From positions 8,742,001 to 8,806,000 of the forward strand of contig NZ_CP073318.1 of assembly GCF_018263855.1 (NCBI RefSeq): 64,000 bases of DNA. Direction: 5' to 3'. The DNA is from Kutzneria sp. CA-103260 (GTDB lineage: Bacteria > Actinomycetota > Actinomycetes > Mycobacteriales > Pseudonocardiaceae). Shown piece by piece: positions 1-8,112 of this stretch. Position 1 is the first letter of the stretch. Each line of letters begins with the position of its first letter. The notes under the pieces were generated by a model. It saw only the letters and a program-made list of their open reading frames with translations, searched no databases and was not told where the DNA came from. A program made the translations under genes and the position numbers.

Positions 1-1
1 G

Positions 2-481
2 GCTGGCGTCGCGGTCGGCTCGCTCTACCAGTTCTTCCCGGACAAGCGCGCGGTGGTGCAGGCGCTGACCCTGCGCAACCTGGAACGCTTCATGGCCAAC
101 GTGGTGCAGCGCTTCGACTCGGCCGAGCTGGAGCACTGGTGGGACGCCGTCGACTCGATGTTCGACGTGTACGTGGAAATGCACCGCACGGTGCCGGCGT
201 TCAGCCGGTTGCACTTCGGCGACGTGGTGGACACCCGGCTACTCGACGACGGCAAGGACAACAACGCGGTGATCGCCGAGGGGTTGGCCTCGCTGATCTC
301 CGAGCGGTTCGGCCGCTCGATGGCCGAACTCCAGCTGCCGGTCGCGGTGGCCATCGAGGCGGCGGACGGCGTGCTGAAGTTCGCCTTCCGCCGCAACGAC
401 AGCGGCGACCAGATCGTGGTCGACGAGGCCAAGGCCCTGATCAAGGGCTACCTGTCGACCCGACTGGGTGATCCGGAGTAG
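2..481 (+). CDS. TetR/AcrR-family regulator, 5' end outside the window
   Basis: The frame is open from base 2, so the N-terminus is missing. The first visible residues, AGVAVGSLYQFFPDKRAVV, are the recognition helix and following turn typical of TetR/AcrR DNA-binding domains (family pattern AGVS-GTLY-YF--K). The remaining ~140 residues look like the helical ligand/dimerisation domain, with the usual C-terminal LIKGYL helix. Ligand and target genes cannot be read from the sequence. It ends one base before the stop of the next, oppositely oriented gene, so the two are tail to tail with no room for a separate terminator. Confidence 0.85.
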   Translation, partial: AGVAVGSLYQFFPDKRAVVQALTLRNLERFMANVVQRFDSAELEHWWDAVDSMFDVYVEMHRTVPAFSRLHFGDVVDTRLLDDGKDNNAVIAEGLASLISERFGRSMAELQLPVAVAIEAADGVLKFAFRRNDSGDQIVVDEAKALIKGYLSTRLGDPE

Positions 482-482
482 A

Positions 483-1688
483 TCAGCCGAACGCCTGGCC
501 CTCACCTCGGTAGGTGGGGGCCGTCCGCTCCACCTGATAGCCCCGGACCAGGTGGAACTCGCGGAACCGCTCGGCCAGCTCGCCGGCCTTGGCGTGCCGC
601 ATCCAGACCCGGTCCCCGACCCGCAGCCGGTCGGCGGCCTTGCCGGTGACCGGGGTCTGCACCTCGCCGGCGGCTTCCAGCTTGGTCAGCTTCAGCCCGG
701 CCGGCAGGTACGGGGACGGCAGCCGGTCCTCGCCGATCGGCCCGGACGCCGGGTAGCCACCGGTGAACAGGGTGGCCGTGTTCGGGCCGGGACGGCGCAC
801 CACCGGCAGCGCGAACAGGGCGGCCGGCCTGGGCTGGAACGATCGGTAGCCGTCGAACAGCGTCGGTCCCAGCAGGCCGGATCCGGCCGCGACCTCGGTG
901 ACCGCCTGCTCGGCGGAGGTCAGTTCCAGGCTGCCGGTGCCGCCGCCGTTGACGAACTCCAGCGGCGCCAGCGCGCGGACCGCCGCGACCACCGCCGCCC
1001 GCCGCTCGGCCAGCTCGGCCGCCGACTTGCCCTGCATCCAGCGCACCGCCACGCCGCGCAGCGGATTGCCGGGCGGGGCGTCGCCGATGCCGGCGATCTG
1101 CCCCTCGTAGGCCATGATGCCGACCAGCGTGAAGCCCGGCCGGTCGACGATTCGCCTGGTCAGCGCCGCGGCCTGGGCTGCGGTGTGCACCGGCGAGCGC
1201 AGCGGGCCGACGTGCAGCCGGCGTGATCCGTTGAGCGGTCGCCAGGAGGCGTCGAGCTCTAGGCAGACCCGGATGTCCGGGTGGCCCGGGCCGAGCGCGT
1301 CGTCGACCAGATCGAGGTGGTCGACCGAGTCGACCATGATCGTGATGGCCTTGCGCGCCGCCTCGTCGACGGCCAGCTTCTGCAACGTCGCGCGGTCAGT
1401 TGTCGGGTAGCCGACCAGCAGGTCCTCGCACGTGCCCTCGGCGAACAGCCACATCGCCTCGGCGAGCGAGTAGGTCATCAGGCCGGCGTAGCCCGGCACC
1501 GCCAGCACCCGTTCGAGCAGCGCACGGCAGCGCACGGACTTGCTGGCGACGCGGATCGGCGTGCCGCCGGCCCGTCGCACCAGCTCGGTGGCGTTGTGAT
1601 CGAAGGCGTCGAGGTCGACCAGGGCGAAGGGAGCGTCGAAGCCCTCGGTCGCGGAGTCGAACCGGACGCGCTGCTGCTGCGGTGACAC
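483..1688 (-). CDS. Alanine racemase-fold PLP enzyme (amino-acid deaminase/aldolase type)
   Basis: 401 aa. An N-terminal alanine-racemase-like TIM barrel carries the likely PLP lysine K50 in RVASKSVRC. Then come PLP-barrel segments such as GIMAYEGQ and FVNGGGTGS, and a C-terminal beta domain. The layout matches D-threonine aldolase/D-serine dehydratase-like relatives, often annotated amino-acid deaminase/aldolase in actinomycetes. The substrate is unknown; it could be a racemase, aldolase or dehydratase. It is transcribed away from the sugar-lactone oxidase gene with an 88-bp gap between starts. Head-to-head pairing of these two families suggests a shared regulatory region and possibly a shared pathway, which is inference. 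Confidence 0.75.
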   Translation of the reverse strand: MSPQQQRVRFDSATEGFDAPFALVDLDAFDHNATELVRRAGGTPIRVASKSVRCRALLERVLAVPGYAGLMTYSLAEAMWLFAEGTCEDLLVGYPTTDRATLQKLAVDEAARKAITIMVDSVDHLDLVDDALGPGHPDIRVCLELDASWRPLNGSRRLHVGPLRSPVHTAAQAAALTRRIVDRPGFTLVGIMAYEGQIAGIGDAPPGNPLRGVAVRWMQGKSAAELAERRAAVVAAVRALAPLEFVNGGGTGSLELTSAEQAVTEVAAGSGLLGPTLFDGYRSFQPRPAALFALPVVRRPGPNTATLFTGGYPASGPIGEDRLPSPYLPAGLKLTKLEAAGEVQTPVTGKAADRLRVGDRVWMRHAKAGELAERFREFHLVRGYQVERTAPTYRGEGQAFG

Positions 1689-1713
1689 AGTTGAACGGTA
1701 CGTCGGAACGCAT

Positions 1714-1741
1714 TGAAATGTGAATACTTTTCACCTAGCTT
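1714..1741 (+). promoter_or_regulatory. Candidate promoter for the lactone oxidase gene
   Basis: TTGAAA (1714-1719) and TAGCTT (1736-1741) are separated by 16 bases in the 88-bp divergent gap. A short inverted repeat, GTGAA (1720-1724) / TTCAC (1730-1734), lies inside the spacer and could be an operator. The match to sigma-70-type elements is only fair. Confidence 0.3.
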
Positions 1742-1776
1742 GTGTGCAGCGCATCACAGGTTCGCGGAGGACAGCG

Positions 1777-3120
1777 ATGGTCGGACGGCTCCGGTTGGGT
1801 AGCGACACGGCACGCCCGGCGCAGTGGCGGAACTGGGCGGGCACCGCGCGCTCACAGCCGGTGCACGTGGCTCGTCCGCGCGATGTGGGCGAGATCGCCG
1901 ACGCTGTGACGGTCGCGGCCCGGGACGGCTTCACCGTTCGGCCGCGCGGCAGTGGGCACTCGTTCACCAGCATCGCCGCCACCGACGGCGTGGCCATCGA
2001 CCTGGCCGAGTGGTCCGGCATCGTCCACGCCGACCTGGAGAAGGGCCTGGTCACGGTGCGGTCCGGCACGCCACTGCACCGGTTGAACGTCGAACTGCAC
2101 CGTCTCGGGTTGGCCATGGCCAATCTCGGCGACATCGACGCCCAGACCATTTCCGGCGCCATCTCCACCGGCACCCATGGCACCGGCGCCCAGCTCGGCG
2201 GGCTGTCCACCCAGGTCAAGGCCTTGGAGCTGGTGCTCGCCGACGGTTCGGTCGTGACCTGCTCCCCCGACGAGCGCCCCGATCTGTTCAGCGTGGCCCG
2301 GGTCGGTCTCGGCGCCCTGGGCGTGATCAGCACCGTCACTCTTCAGTGTGTGCCCGCGTTCGTGCTGCAGGCTCGGGAGTTCCCGCAGCCGTTGGACGGG
2401 ATCCTGGAGCGGTTCGACGGCATGACCGCGTCCGAGGACCATGTCGAGTTCCACTGGTTTCCGCACAGCGACCGGGTGCAGGTCAAGCACAACGTCCGAC
2501 TGCCCGCCGACGTCACGCCCGCTCCGCTGTCCCGGGCTCGACAGTTCTACGAGTACGAGGTCATGGAGAACGCCGCCTTCGGCCTGGTCTGCAAGCTCGG
2601 CCGGGCTGCCCCCGCCGTCGTTCCCACCCTCAACCGGTTCTGCGCGTCCCTCTGGTCCGAACGCTCGTACAGCGACCAGTCGTTCCGGGTCTTCACCACG
2701 CCGCGGCGGGTCCGGTTCGTGGAGACCGAGTACGCGGTTCCACGTGAATCACTGCACGACGTGCTCCGCGAGTTCCGCTCCGCCATCCCTCGTCTGCGAC
2801 ACCCGGTGATCGTGCCCGTCGAGGTCCGCGTGGCCGCCGCCGACGACATCCCGCTGTCCACCGCCTACGGCCGGGACAGCGCCTACATCGCCATCCACCA
2901 GTACGTCGGCATGCCGTTCCGGGAGTACTTCGACTGTTTCGAGAAGATCGCCGGCGCCGTCGGCGGACGGCCGCACTGGGGCAAGATGCACACCCTCGAC
3001 GCCTCGGTCCTGGCCGAGCGCTATCCCCGCTTCGAGGAGTTCCGCTCGGTGCGGTCCAAGGTCGACCCGAACGGCGTGTTCCGCAACGCCTACCTGGACC
3101 AGGTTCTCGGCGCCCCGTGA
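1777..3120 (+). CDS. FAD-linked D-arabinono-1,4-lactone oxidase family protein
   Basis: 447 aa. The family oxidises aldonolactones with covalently bound FAD. The N-terminal FAD_binding_4 domain contains GSGHSFTS at residues 58-65, where His61 is the expected flavin-linked histidine. The C-terminal ALO domain has the typical HWGK motif and an ending containing DPNGVFRN. Start: an in-frame ATG exists at 1720, but only the ATG at 1777 is preceded by a good Shine-Dalgarno (GGAGG at 1766-1770, 6-base spacing), so 1777 is chosen. True substrate is uncertain: L-gulono- and D-arabinono-lactone oxidases and alditol oxidases share this fold. Confidence 0.85.
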   Translation: MVGRLRLGSDTARPAQWRNWAGTARSQPVHVARPRDVGEIADAVTVAARDGFTVRPRGSGHSFTSIAATDGVAIDLAEWSGIVHADLEKGLVTVRSGTPLHRLNVELHRLGLAMANLGDIDAQTISGAISTGTHGTGAQLGGLSTQVKALELVLADGSVVTCSPDERPDLFSVARVGLGALGVISTVTLQCVPAFVLQAREFPQPLDGILERFDGMTASEDHVEFHWFPHSDRVQVKHNVRLPADVTPAPLSRARQFYEYEVMENAAFGLVCKLGRAAPAVVPTLNRFCASLWSERSYSDQSFRVFTTPRRVRFVETEYAVPRESLHDVLREFRSAIPRLRHPVIVPVEVRVAAADDIPLSTAYGRDSAYIAIHQYVGMPFREYFDCFEKIAGAVGGRPHWGKMHTLDASVLAERYPRFEEFRSVRSKVDPNGVFRNAYLDQVLGAP

Positions 3121-3198
3121 CATTCGGTCATGGGGGCAACCCGCCCCGTAAGCCCTTCGTCGCGTCCCATCGTCGCAGCTCACAGCTCCCGCAAACGC

Positions 3199-3226
3199 TT
3201 GTCCACAACTGCCCGAGTTATCCACA
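3199..3226 (+). promoter_or_regulatory. Pair of perfect DnaA boxes between convergent genes
   Basis: TTGTCCACA at 3199-3207 and TTATCCACA at 3218-3226 both match the TT(G/A)TCCACA consensus exactly, in tandem, with starts 19 bases apart. They sit in the 242-bp gap between the ends of two converging genes, so they are unlikely to be promoter elements. The rest of this gap (3121-3362) shows only G-rich non-coding sequence. Confidence 0.7.
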
Positions 3227-3362
3227 GGCGACCCACCGTGAAGATCAACACCACCCCGCCCGGATTAGGCTGGCAGCGGGGTCGCCCCCCGGGTTGGGCG
3301 GGGGCCTGTGTTGGGTCGCGACGGGGGCGATTGGCCCTGAGCGGACGGCAGGGGTGGTGGGG

Positions 3363-4031
3363 TCAGCTCAGGGCGGCGACCGCGTCGGTGATCGGGTGAT
3401 CGCCGGCGATGAGTTCCAGGGTGAGGCCGGCGGTGGCCGGGGCGTCGAGCAGGGCGAGCAGCACGGCGGCGACGTCGGCCCGGGTCACCGTGCCGCGCAT
3501 GGTGGACGGGGTCTCCAACCGGACCCGACCGGTGGGCGCGTCGTTGGTGAGGCCACCGGGACGCAGCACCGTCCAGTCGAGGTCGTAGCCGCGGACCGCG
3601 TCCTCGGCGGCGGTCTTGGCGGCCATGTAGGCGGCCCACGAGTCGTCGGAGCCGGCGGCAAGCGGTCGGCCGACGCCCATGGAGCTCACGAGCAGGTAGC
3701 GACGGATGCCGGCGAGGGCAGCGGCGTCGGCGAGCAGCACGGCGGCGGCCCGGTCGACGGTGTCCTTGCGGGCGGTGCCGCTGTTGGGTCCGGCACCGGC
3801 GGAGAAGACGACGGCGTCGGCGTTCTTGAGGTGACCGGCGAGCTCGTCGACGGTGGCGGACTCGAGGTCGCACACCACCGCTTCGGCCCCGGCGGCGGCC
3901 AGGTCGTCGGCGTGGGCGGGGTTACGCACCAACCCGACCGGACTGTCGCCTCGGGCGGAGAGCAGTCGCTCCAGCTCAAGGGCTATCTGGCCGTGTCCGC
4001 CGGCGATCACTACGCGCATGGGTTCCGACAC
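3363..4031 (-). CDS. NAD(P)-binding Rossmann-fold protein (atypical SDR / NmrA-like)
   Basis: 222 aa. Starts with a beta-strand and glycine-rich loop VVIAGGHGQIALE (residues 7-19), the dinucleotide-binding motif of atypical short-chain dehydrogenases. LLVSSMGVGRP follows, then AAYMAAKTAAE, resembling the YxxxK region, and WTVLRPGGL, typical of YwnB/NAD(P)H-binding proteins. About 220 aa is usual for this group. Substrate unknown. The GTG start lies 4 bases after the stop of the upstream gene on the same strand, so the two are probably co-transcribed and translationally coupled. An ATG four codons in is a possible alternative start. Confidence 0.8.
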   Translation of the reverse strand: MSEPMRVVIAGGHGQIALELERLLSARGDSPVGLVRNPAHADDLAAAGAEAVVCDLESATVDELAGHLKNADAVVFSAGAGPNSGTARKDTVDRAAAVLLADAAALAGIRRYLLVSSMGVGRPLAAGSDDSWAAYMAAKTAAEDAVRGYDLDWTVLRPGGLTNDAPTGRVRLETPSTMRGTVTRADVAAVLLALLDAPATAGLTLELIAGDHPITDAVAALS

Positions 4032-4035
4032 TAGT

Positions 4036-4656
4036 TCAGCTGGCGGTGGCCAGCACCTGCTCGTACACGACCTCGTTGACCCAGCGGGTGACGGCGGTCT
4101 GGTCGAGGCTGGCGTGCTCCGGGGTGCCGGCGAGGTCCATGGAGACGGTGCCGTCGGGGTCGGCGCTGACGATGGACAGGCCGTAGCGGCGGGCCCGCGG
4201 CAGGCAGTTGCTCAGGTAGTCGTCGGTCAGCGCGACGGAGGAGGGCAGGACCACGGCGGCGTCACCGTGCAGCGCGAACGGGACGGCGGAGGCGAGACCG
4301 GTGCGCCAGTGCTTGGCGACGGCGAGCACGCCGACGATGCGCACGGCGGCCGGCGGCACCTTGCCGGCCAGCTCGGGCCACACCCAGGTGGCGACGGTGG
4401 TGCGGTCGACGACCGGCCCGACGCCAAAGCACAGCCGTTCGGCGTGCGCGTCGGGCAGCAGCTCGGCGACCACGAAGACCTTCCGGCCGAGCAGGGTGAG
4501 CTGCGGCAGCAGCACGCCATTCCACCCCAGTCGTTCGACCGCCTTGGCGGCAAGCTCCTCGGACGGCGCCGGAAGTTCGACCGCGGGCACCGCGCGGGAC
4601 GGCAGGGTCTTGGCGTTCTTGTGGACTGCTGCCGTGTTGCCTGCGGAGCGGCTCAC
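4036..4656 (-). CDS. Conserved-looking protein of unknown function
   Basis: 206 aa, soluble, no signal peptide or membrane segment. I do not recognise a family. Visible features are a charged/polar N-terminus, a core with alternating hydrophobic strands (VLLPQLTLLGRKVFVVAELL), a Trp-containing segment around WVWPELAG, and a C-terminus rich in aromatic and valine residues. The start is placed at GTG 4656 because GAGGAGG sits 8 bases upstream; the frame stays open far upstream without any signal. It precedes the NAD(P)-binding gene by 4 bp. Upstream lies a 591-bp divergent gap. Confidence 0.7.
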   Translation of the reverse strand: MSRSAGNTAAVHKNAKTLPSRAVPAVELPAPSEELAAKAVERLGWNGVLLPQLTLLGRKVFVVAELLPDAHAERLCFGVGPVVDRTTVATWVWPELAGKVPPAAVRIVGVLAVAKHWRTGLASAVPFALHGDAAVVLPSSVALTDDYLSNCLPRARRYGLSIVSADPDGTVSMDLAGTPEHASLDQTAVTRWVNEVVYEQVLATAS

Positions 4657-5247
4657 GAACTTCGCCTCCTCATCAGCCTCGACGACTGCGCCGTCGCGAT
4701 TTCTTCCGGTTACTGGAGTACCAGGTCTGACCGGCCCGGATTCCGCGCTACATGGGGGTGTGCGGCTGGCGGCAACATGCGGTCGGTGACCGGTCGACAG
4801 CCCGGAATCGGACTTCGGCCCGGCGGTGCTGCCGTTCGTGTGAACGGCTCCGGCGGACGGTCGGCGGTCGGTCAGTGGTCGCGCCCAGACTGATGCACGT
4901 GCATCTGCCCAGGAATCGGCTCCGTTAGCGTTCACGCGAGTGGTGGAACACAGGCCGCTGACCAGCCGCGCAGACCGCCGGATGGGTGAATGTCGACCGC
5001 TCGTCGCACGGTGACCAGCCCACGCTGCGACGAACGGTCGGCATGGGCATGGACAATCGAGACGACATAACCGGTACAGTCCGTGACCGGCATTCACGGA
5101 TGCCAGGCCGGTCTTCCTGCCGTACCCGCGCCCGGCTGCGGGTGGAGGCGATCGCCAAAGGGTCACCAGGCCCACTTCTTCTTGCGCTCTCGTCGAAAGC
5201 TGCCACGCGCCTTCGCCGAGCCGGGCGGTGAGGGAGCGAGGTTCCCC
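4657..5247. other. Gene-free divergent region with a palindrome and a weak promoter candidate
   Basis: 591 bp between two divergent genes of unknown function. No ORF with a convincing start is seen. A perfect 12-bp palindrome ATGCACGTGCAT (4893-4904) could be an operator. TGGACA (5050-5055) and TACAGT (5075-5080), 19 bases apart, are a weak promoter candidate for the plus-strand gene. Nothing else is supported. Confidence 0.4.
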
Positions 5248-6372
5248 GTGCCACACAAACTGTCTTTGGTCCGCCGCCTGGCGATGTTGCGTCGCATGTA
5301 CACGGGCGAGACCGATTCGTCGCTGCTGCCCGCGATCACCGCGGGCGTGCATCAGCTCGTCGCCGACGACCGGGCCCAGCTGCACGAGATCCTGGACAAC
5401 GACAACGTGGGCCGCCTGTTCGGCGACGACGAGCTGCCCCCGCCGCCGAACCGGGTGCGCCAGGCGATGCTGGCTGACGCCCCGACAGAGGGCCAGCGCG
5501 AGTTGGAGTCCGGCATCCTCACCGCCGCCGGCCGCGCCGTGAACTATCTGCACCTGCGGATGCCGGCCGACCTGCTGCGCCCGGCCCGGGTCTTCCGCAT
5601 GATCCGACCGCACGCCCACGAGCTGGTCCTGCACCTGGAGGGCGGGGCGCTCGGCCCGCTGCTGGCGGAGCTGATGCCGCACGTCGCTCAGGACGAGCTG
5701 GTCGGCGTCCCCGGCCTGCGTGCCCGCCTGCACCGCCGGCACGTCGAGCTGTACCTGGTCGACGACATCTCGGCGGCGGTGCACCTGTCGAACGTCTCCT
5801 ACCGCCAGTGGACCGCCGGCCTGGCTTTCGCCGAGTCACTGGTCGACATGGGCGAGTTGCGCTGGCTCGGCAACGATCCGACGCCGCTCACCGACGCCGA
5901 GCGGGCGGCCCTGGACACTCGGCACCGCTCGCCCGGCCCCGCCGGCCTGAACAGCTCGCTGCTGCGCCGCTTCCGGATCTTCGGCGACGCCCTCTGGTCG
6001 GTCGCCTGGTCCAGGGGCTGCGAGACGACCAAGGTGGAGTGGACCCCGCAGCCGTCACTCGGCCGGGTGGCTCGGCTGCTGATGCATCCGCTGTTCGGCC
6101 TGCCCGGCGACGGACATCACGTTCGCTATTTCGACGAGAGTGGTCTCACTCTCACCGATCTCTACGCCCCGCGCTGCGCCATGCACCCCGCGTCCAGCGC
6201 CCCGGTGCTGGTGCTGCGTCCCGTCCCCGGCCCTGATGGGCCACTCGAGTTGTCTAGCCCCGGCTGGCGCGCCGCCGCCAGCCCCTGGTCAGCCTGGCAA
6301 CGCGCCCTGTCCGTCGCCAATCCCACCTTCCCCCGTCAAGCCACCCAGACCCCATCCCCCCTCAATAAGTGA
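5248..6372 (+). CDS. Uncharacterised protein
   Basis: 374 aa, soluble, no recognised domain. The N-terminal segment is basic (HKLSLVRRLAMLRRMYTG). The middle is Leu/His/Arg rich with PHAHELVLHLEGG and a segment reading RRHVELYLVDDISAAVHLSN. The C-terminal 50 residues are Pro/Ala/Ser rich. The start is GTG 5248, preceded by GCGAGG six bases upstream; the longer open frame from 5083 lacks a ribosome-binding site. An ATG at RRMYTG is a less likely start. Transcribed divergently from the 206-aa unknown gene. No function is assigned. Confidence 0.65.
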   Translation: MPHKLSLVRRLAMLRRMYTGETDSSLLPAITAGVHQLVADDRAQLHEILDNDNVGRLFGDDELPPPPNRVRQAMLADAPTEGQRELESGILTAAGRAVNYLHLRMPADLLRPARVFRMIRPHAHELVLHLEGGALGPLLAELMPHVAQDELVGVPGLRARLHRRHVELYLVDDISAAVHLSNVSYRQWTAGLAFAESLVDMGELRWLGNDPTPLTDAERAALDTRHRSPGPAGLNSSLLRRFRIFGDALWSVAWSRGCETTKVEWTPQPSLGRVARLLMHPLFGLPGDGHHVRYFDESGLTLTDLYAPRCAMHPASSAPVLVLRPVPGPDGPLELSSPGWRAAASPWSAWQRALSVANPTFPRQATQTPSPLNK

Positions 6373-6558
6373 CCGACATCACCCATTAGCGGGACGCGAA
6401 CAGCGATTTTTAGCCATGCGGCAACAACTACCCAGAAAGAAGCAGGTCAGCGCTCTGAAGAATGCGACAGCGGGAGTGCGGTCCGGTGCTGGCCGGCGTT
6501 CCAACCAGGGACACGGCCACACCACGACCTGCGACTTCGACTGTTTCAGACCCGGATC

Positions 6559-6616
6559 GGGGGTGCAGGGGGGCGAAGCCCGCCCTGCCCTGGGGTCTGG
6601 GGCGAGAGCCCCAGTG
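6559..6616 (+). repeat. tRNA-adjacent GC-rich palindromic repeat, copy 1
   Basis: Begins GGGGGTGCAGGGGGGCGAAG and continues into CTGGGGCGAGAGCCCCAG. Two nested hairpins with GAA- and GAGA-type loops can form. Near-identical copies lie at 26377-26434 and 26864-26920. All three are in the same orientation and lie just 3' of minus-strand tRNA genes. The rest of 6373-6558 holds nothing I can identify. Confidence 0.8.
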
Positions 6617-6626
6617 AAAAACGAGA

Positions 6627-6661
6627 AAGCCCCGTTTCGCGTTCTTCGCGAAACGGGGCTT
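6627..6661 (-). terminator. Intrinsic terminator downstream of tRNA-Leu
   Basis: A perfect 15-bp stem (6627-6641 with 6647-6661) and a 5-base loop. Read on the minus strand it follows the tRNA by 13 bases and is followed by TTTCTCGTTTTT, a good U-rich tract. Confidence 0.85.
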
Positions 6662-6674
6662 CCCCACTTTCGAG

Positions 6675-6757
6675 TGGGCGAGGGGGGAGTTGAACCCCCA
6701 CGTCCTTTCGGACACACGGACCTGAACCGTGCGCGTCTGCCATTCCGCCACTCGCCC
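6675..6757 (-). tRNA. tRNA-Leu(CAG)
   Basis: 83 nt. The acceptor stem GGGCGAG pairs with CTCGCCC, the discriminator is A, the anticodon loop is TTCAGGT (anticodon CAG), and the T-arm is GGGGG-TTCAACT-CCCCC. A long variable arm, as in class II tRNAs, fits leucine. CCA is not encoded. A strong terminator follows. Confidence 0.97.
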
Positions 6758-6810
6758 TCGGTGACAGGAGAAACACTAGCACGGGTGTGGCTCGGTCTCC
6801 TAATTGGGCC

Positions 6811-6839
6811 GTGTCGCCCCTCGCGGGCCCGGATACGAT
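6811..6839 (+). promoter_or_regulatory. Candidate promoter for the fhaA operon
   Basis: GTGTCG (6811-6816) and TACGAT (6834-6839) with a 17-base spacer, 33 bases before the fhaA start. The -10 is good and the -35 weak. Confidence 0.35.
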
Positions 6840-6872
6840 CGAGTCAGGAAGTCCGTAGCGAGAGGAAGAGCC

Positions 6873-8066
6873 GTGGGACGCGTGCAGCGCTTCGAGCGCC
6901 GCCTTGAGGGCGCTGTGGGCAACGCCTTCGCACGCGTGTTCGGCGGCAGCGTCGTGCCACAGGAGGTGGCCCAGGCGCTCCAACGCGAAGCTGAGCTGAA
7001 CGTCAGGGAGCTGGCGGGTGAGAGGCTGCTGGCGCCCAACAGCTACCGGGTGCTGCTCGGCGCAGCGGACCACGACCGTTTGGCGGGTGCGGGGCAGGAC
7101 GAACAGCGCATAACGGAGCTGCTCGAGGACTGCGTCCGCGAGCACCTCGCAGAGCACGGATGGGATACCTATGGTGACGTCGTAGTCTCCCTGGAGCGCT
7201 CCGACGCGCTGCACACTGGACAGTTCCGAACCAACTCGTCCGTCGACCCTGACGTACGACGGCCAGCACCACCTCGCACCGCAGGAGACCGATCCATGAG
7301 CCAGCCACCAGGCCAGTACCCCCCGCAGGACCCCTACGGTCAGCACCAGGGTCAGCAGCAGGGTTACGGCTATGACCAGGGCTACCCGCAGCAGGGCGGC
7401 TATCCGCAGCAGCAGCAACAGGGCGGCGGGTACGACCAGTACGGCCAGCAGCAGGGTGGCGGTTACGACCAGCACGGCTACCCGCAGCAGGGTGGCGGTG
7501 GTGGTGGTTACGAGCAGGGCTACCCGCAGCAGGGCGGCGGCTATGACCAGGGCTACCCCCAGCAGGGCGGCGGTTACCCGCAGCAGCAACAGGGCGGCTA
7601 CGACCAGGGCTACCCGCAGCAGCAGCAGCAACAGGGCGGCTACGACCCGTACGGCCAGCAGGGCGGTTACGGGCAGCAGCAGGGCGGCTACGACCCGTAC
7701 GGGCAGCAGCAGGGCGGCGGCTACGGCCAGCAGGACCCCTACGGCGCCCCTCCCGGCCCGCCGCCGGGCCCGCGCCAGATCACCGCGATCCTGCAGCTGG
7801 ACGACGGCTCCAACCGCACGTACAACCTGAAGCAGGGCGGCAACGTGGTCGGCCGCGGCCAGGACGCGGACTTCCGACTGCCCGACACGGGGGTCTCCAG
7901 GAGGCACCTGGAGATCACCTGGGATGGTCAGAGTGCGATGCTCGCGGACCTCGGCTCCACGAACGGCAGCACGGTGAACGGCACTCCGGTGCAGACCTGG
8001 CAGCTCGCGGACGGCGACGTCGTCCGGGTCGGCCACTCGTCACTCGTGTTCCGCATGCAGGGCTGA
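6873..8066 (+). CDS. fhaA: FHA-domain protein FhaA with DUF3662 N-domain
   Basis: 397 aa. Residues 1-110 are the DUF3662 domain (VQRFERRLEGAVGNAFARVF, RLLAPNSYRVLL) that heads mycobacterial FhaA. Residues ~142-300 are a Gln/Gly/Tyr-rich low-complexity linker of repeating QQGGY/YDQGYPQQ units. Residues 303-397 form an FHA phosphothreonine-binding domain with VGRGQDADFRL, SRRHLEI and STNGS. In mycobacteria FhaA binds the phosphorylated pseudokinase part of MviN/MurJ and tunes peptidoglycan synthesis. The GTG start follows AGAGGAAG. First gene of the fhaA-fhaB-pstP-rodA-pbpA-pknA-pknB unit. An in-frame ATG at 7296 has its own GGAG eight bases upstream and could yield an isoform without DUF3662. 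Confidence 0.93.
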   Translation: MGRVQRFERRLEGAVGNAFARVFGGSVVPQEVAQALQREAELNVRELAGERLLAPNSYRVLLGAADHDRLAGAGQDEQRITELLEDCVREHLAEHGWDTYGDVVVSLERSDALHTGQFRTNSSVDPDVRRPAPPRTAGDRSMSQPPGQYPPQDPYGQHQGQQQGYGYDQGYPQQGGYPQQQQQGGGYDQYGQQQGGGYDQHGYPQQGGGGGGYEQGYPQQGGGYDQGYPQQGGGYPQQQQGGYDQGYPQQQQQQGGYDPYGQQGGYGQQQGGYDPYGQQQGGGYGQQDPYGAPPGPPPGPRQITAILQLDDGSNRTYNLKQGGNVVGRGQDADFRLPDTGVSRRHLEITWDGQSAMLADLGSTNGSTVNGTPVQTWQLADGDVVRVGHSSLVFRMQG

Positions 8067-8112
8067 GGCGGTCGCGGGCGGGTACGAGGTCAAGCGGGAG
8101 CGGTCACTACAG

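Noticed and set aside
2737..2750. parS-like GTTCCACGTGAATC
   Set aside because: Two mismatches, inside the oxidase coding sequence and far from the cluster; likely chance.
7320..7740. Tandem DNA repeats in fhaA considered as a CRISPR or satellite
   Set aside because: Units are irregular, in frame, and encode a continuous low-complexity linker; no spacers.
6546..8036. 496-codon minus-strand frame rich in Leu/Val antisense to fhaA
   Set aside because: It is the complement of the Gln/Gly/Tyr repeat codons and runs through tRNA-Leu; no start signal.
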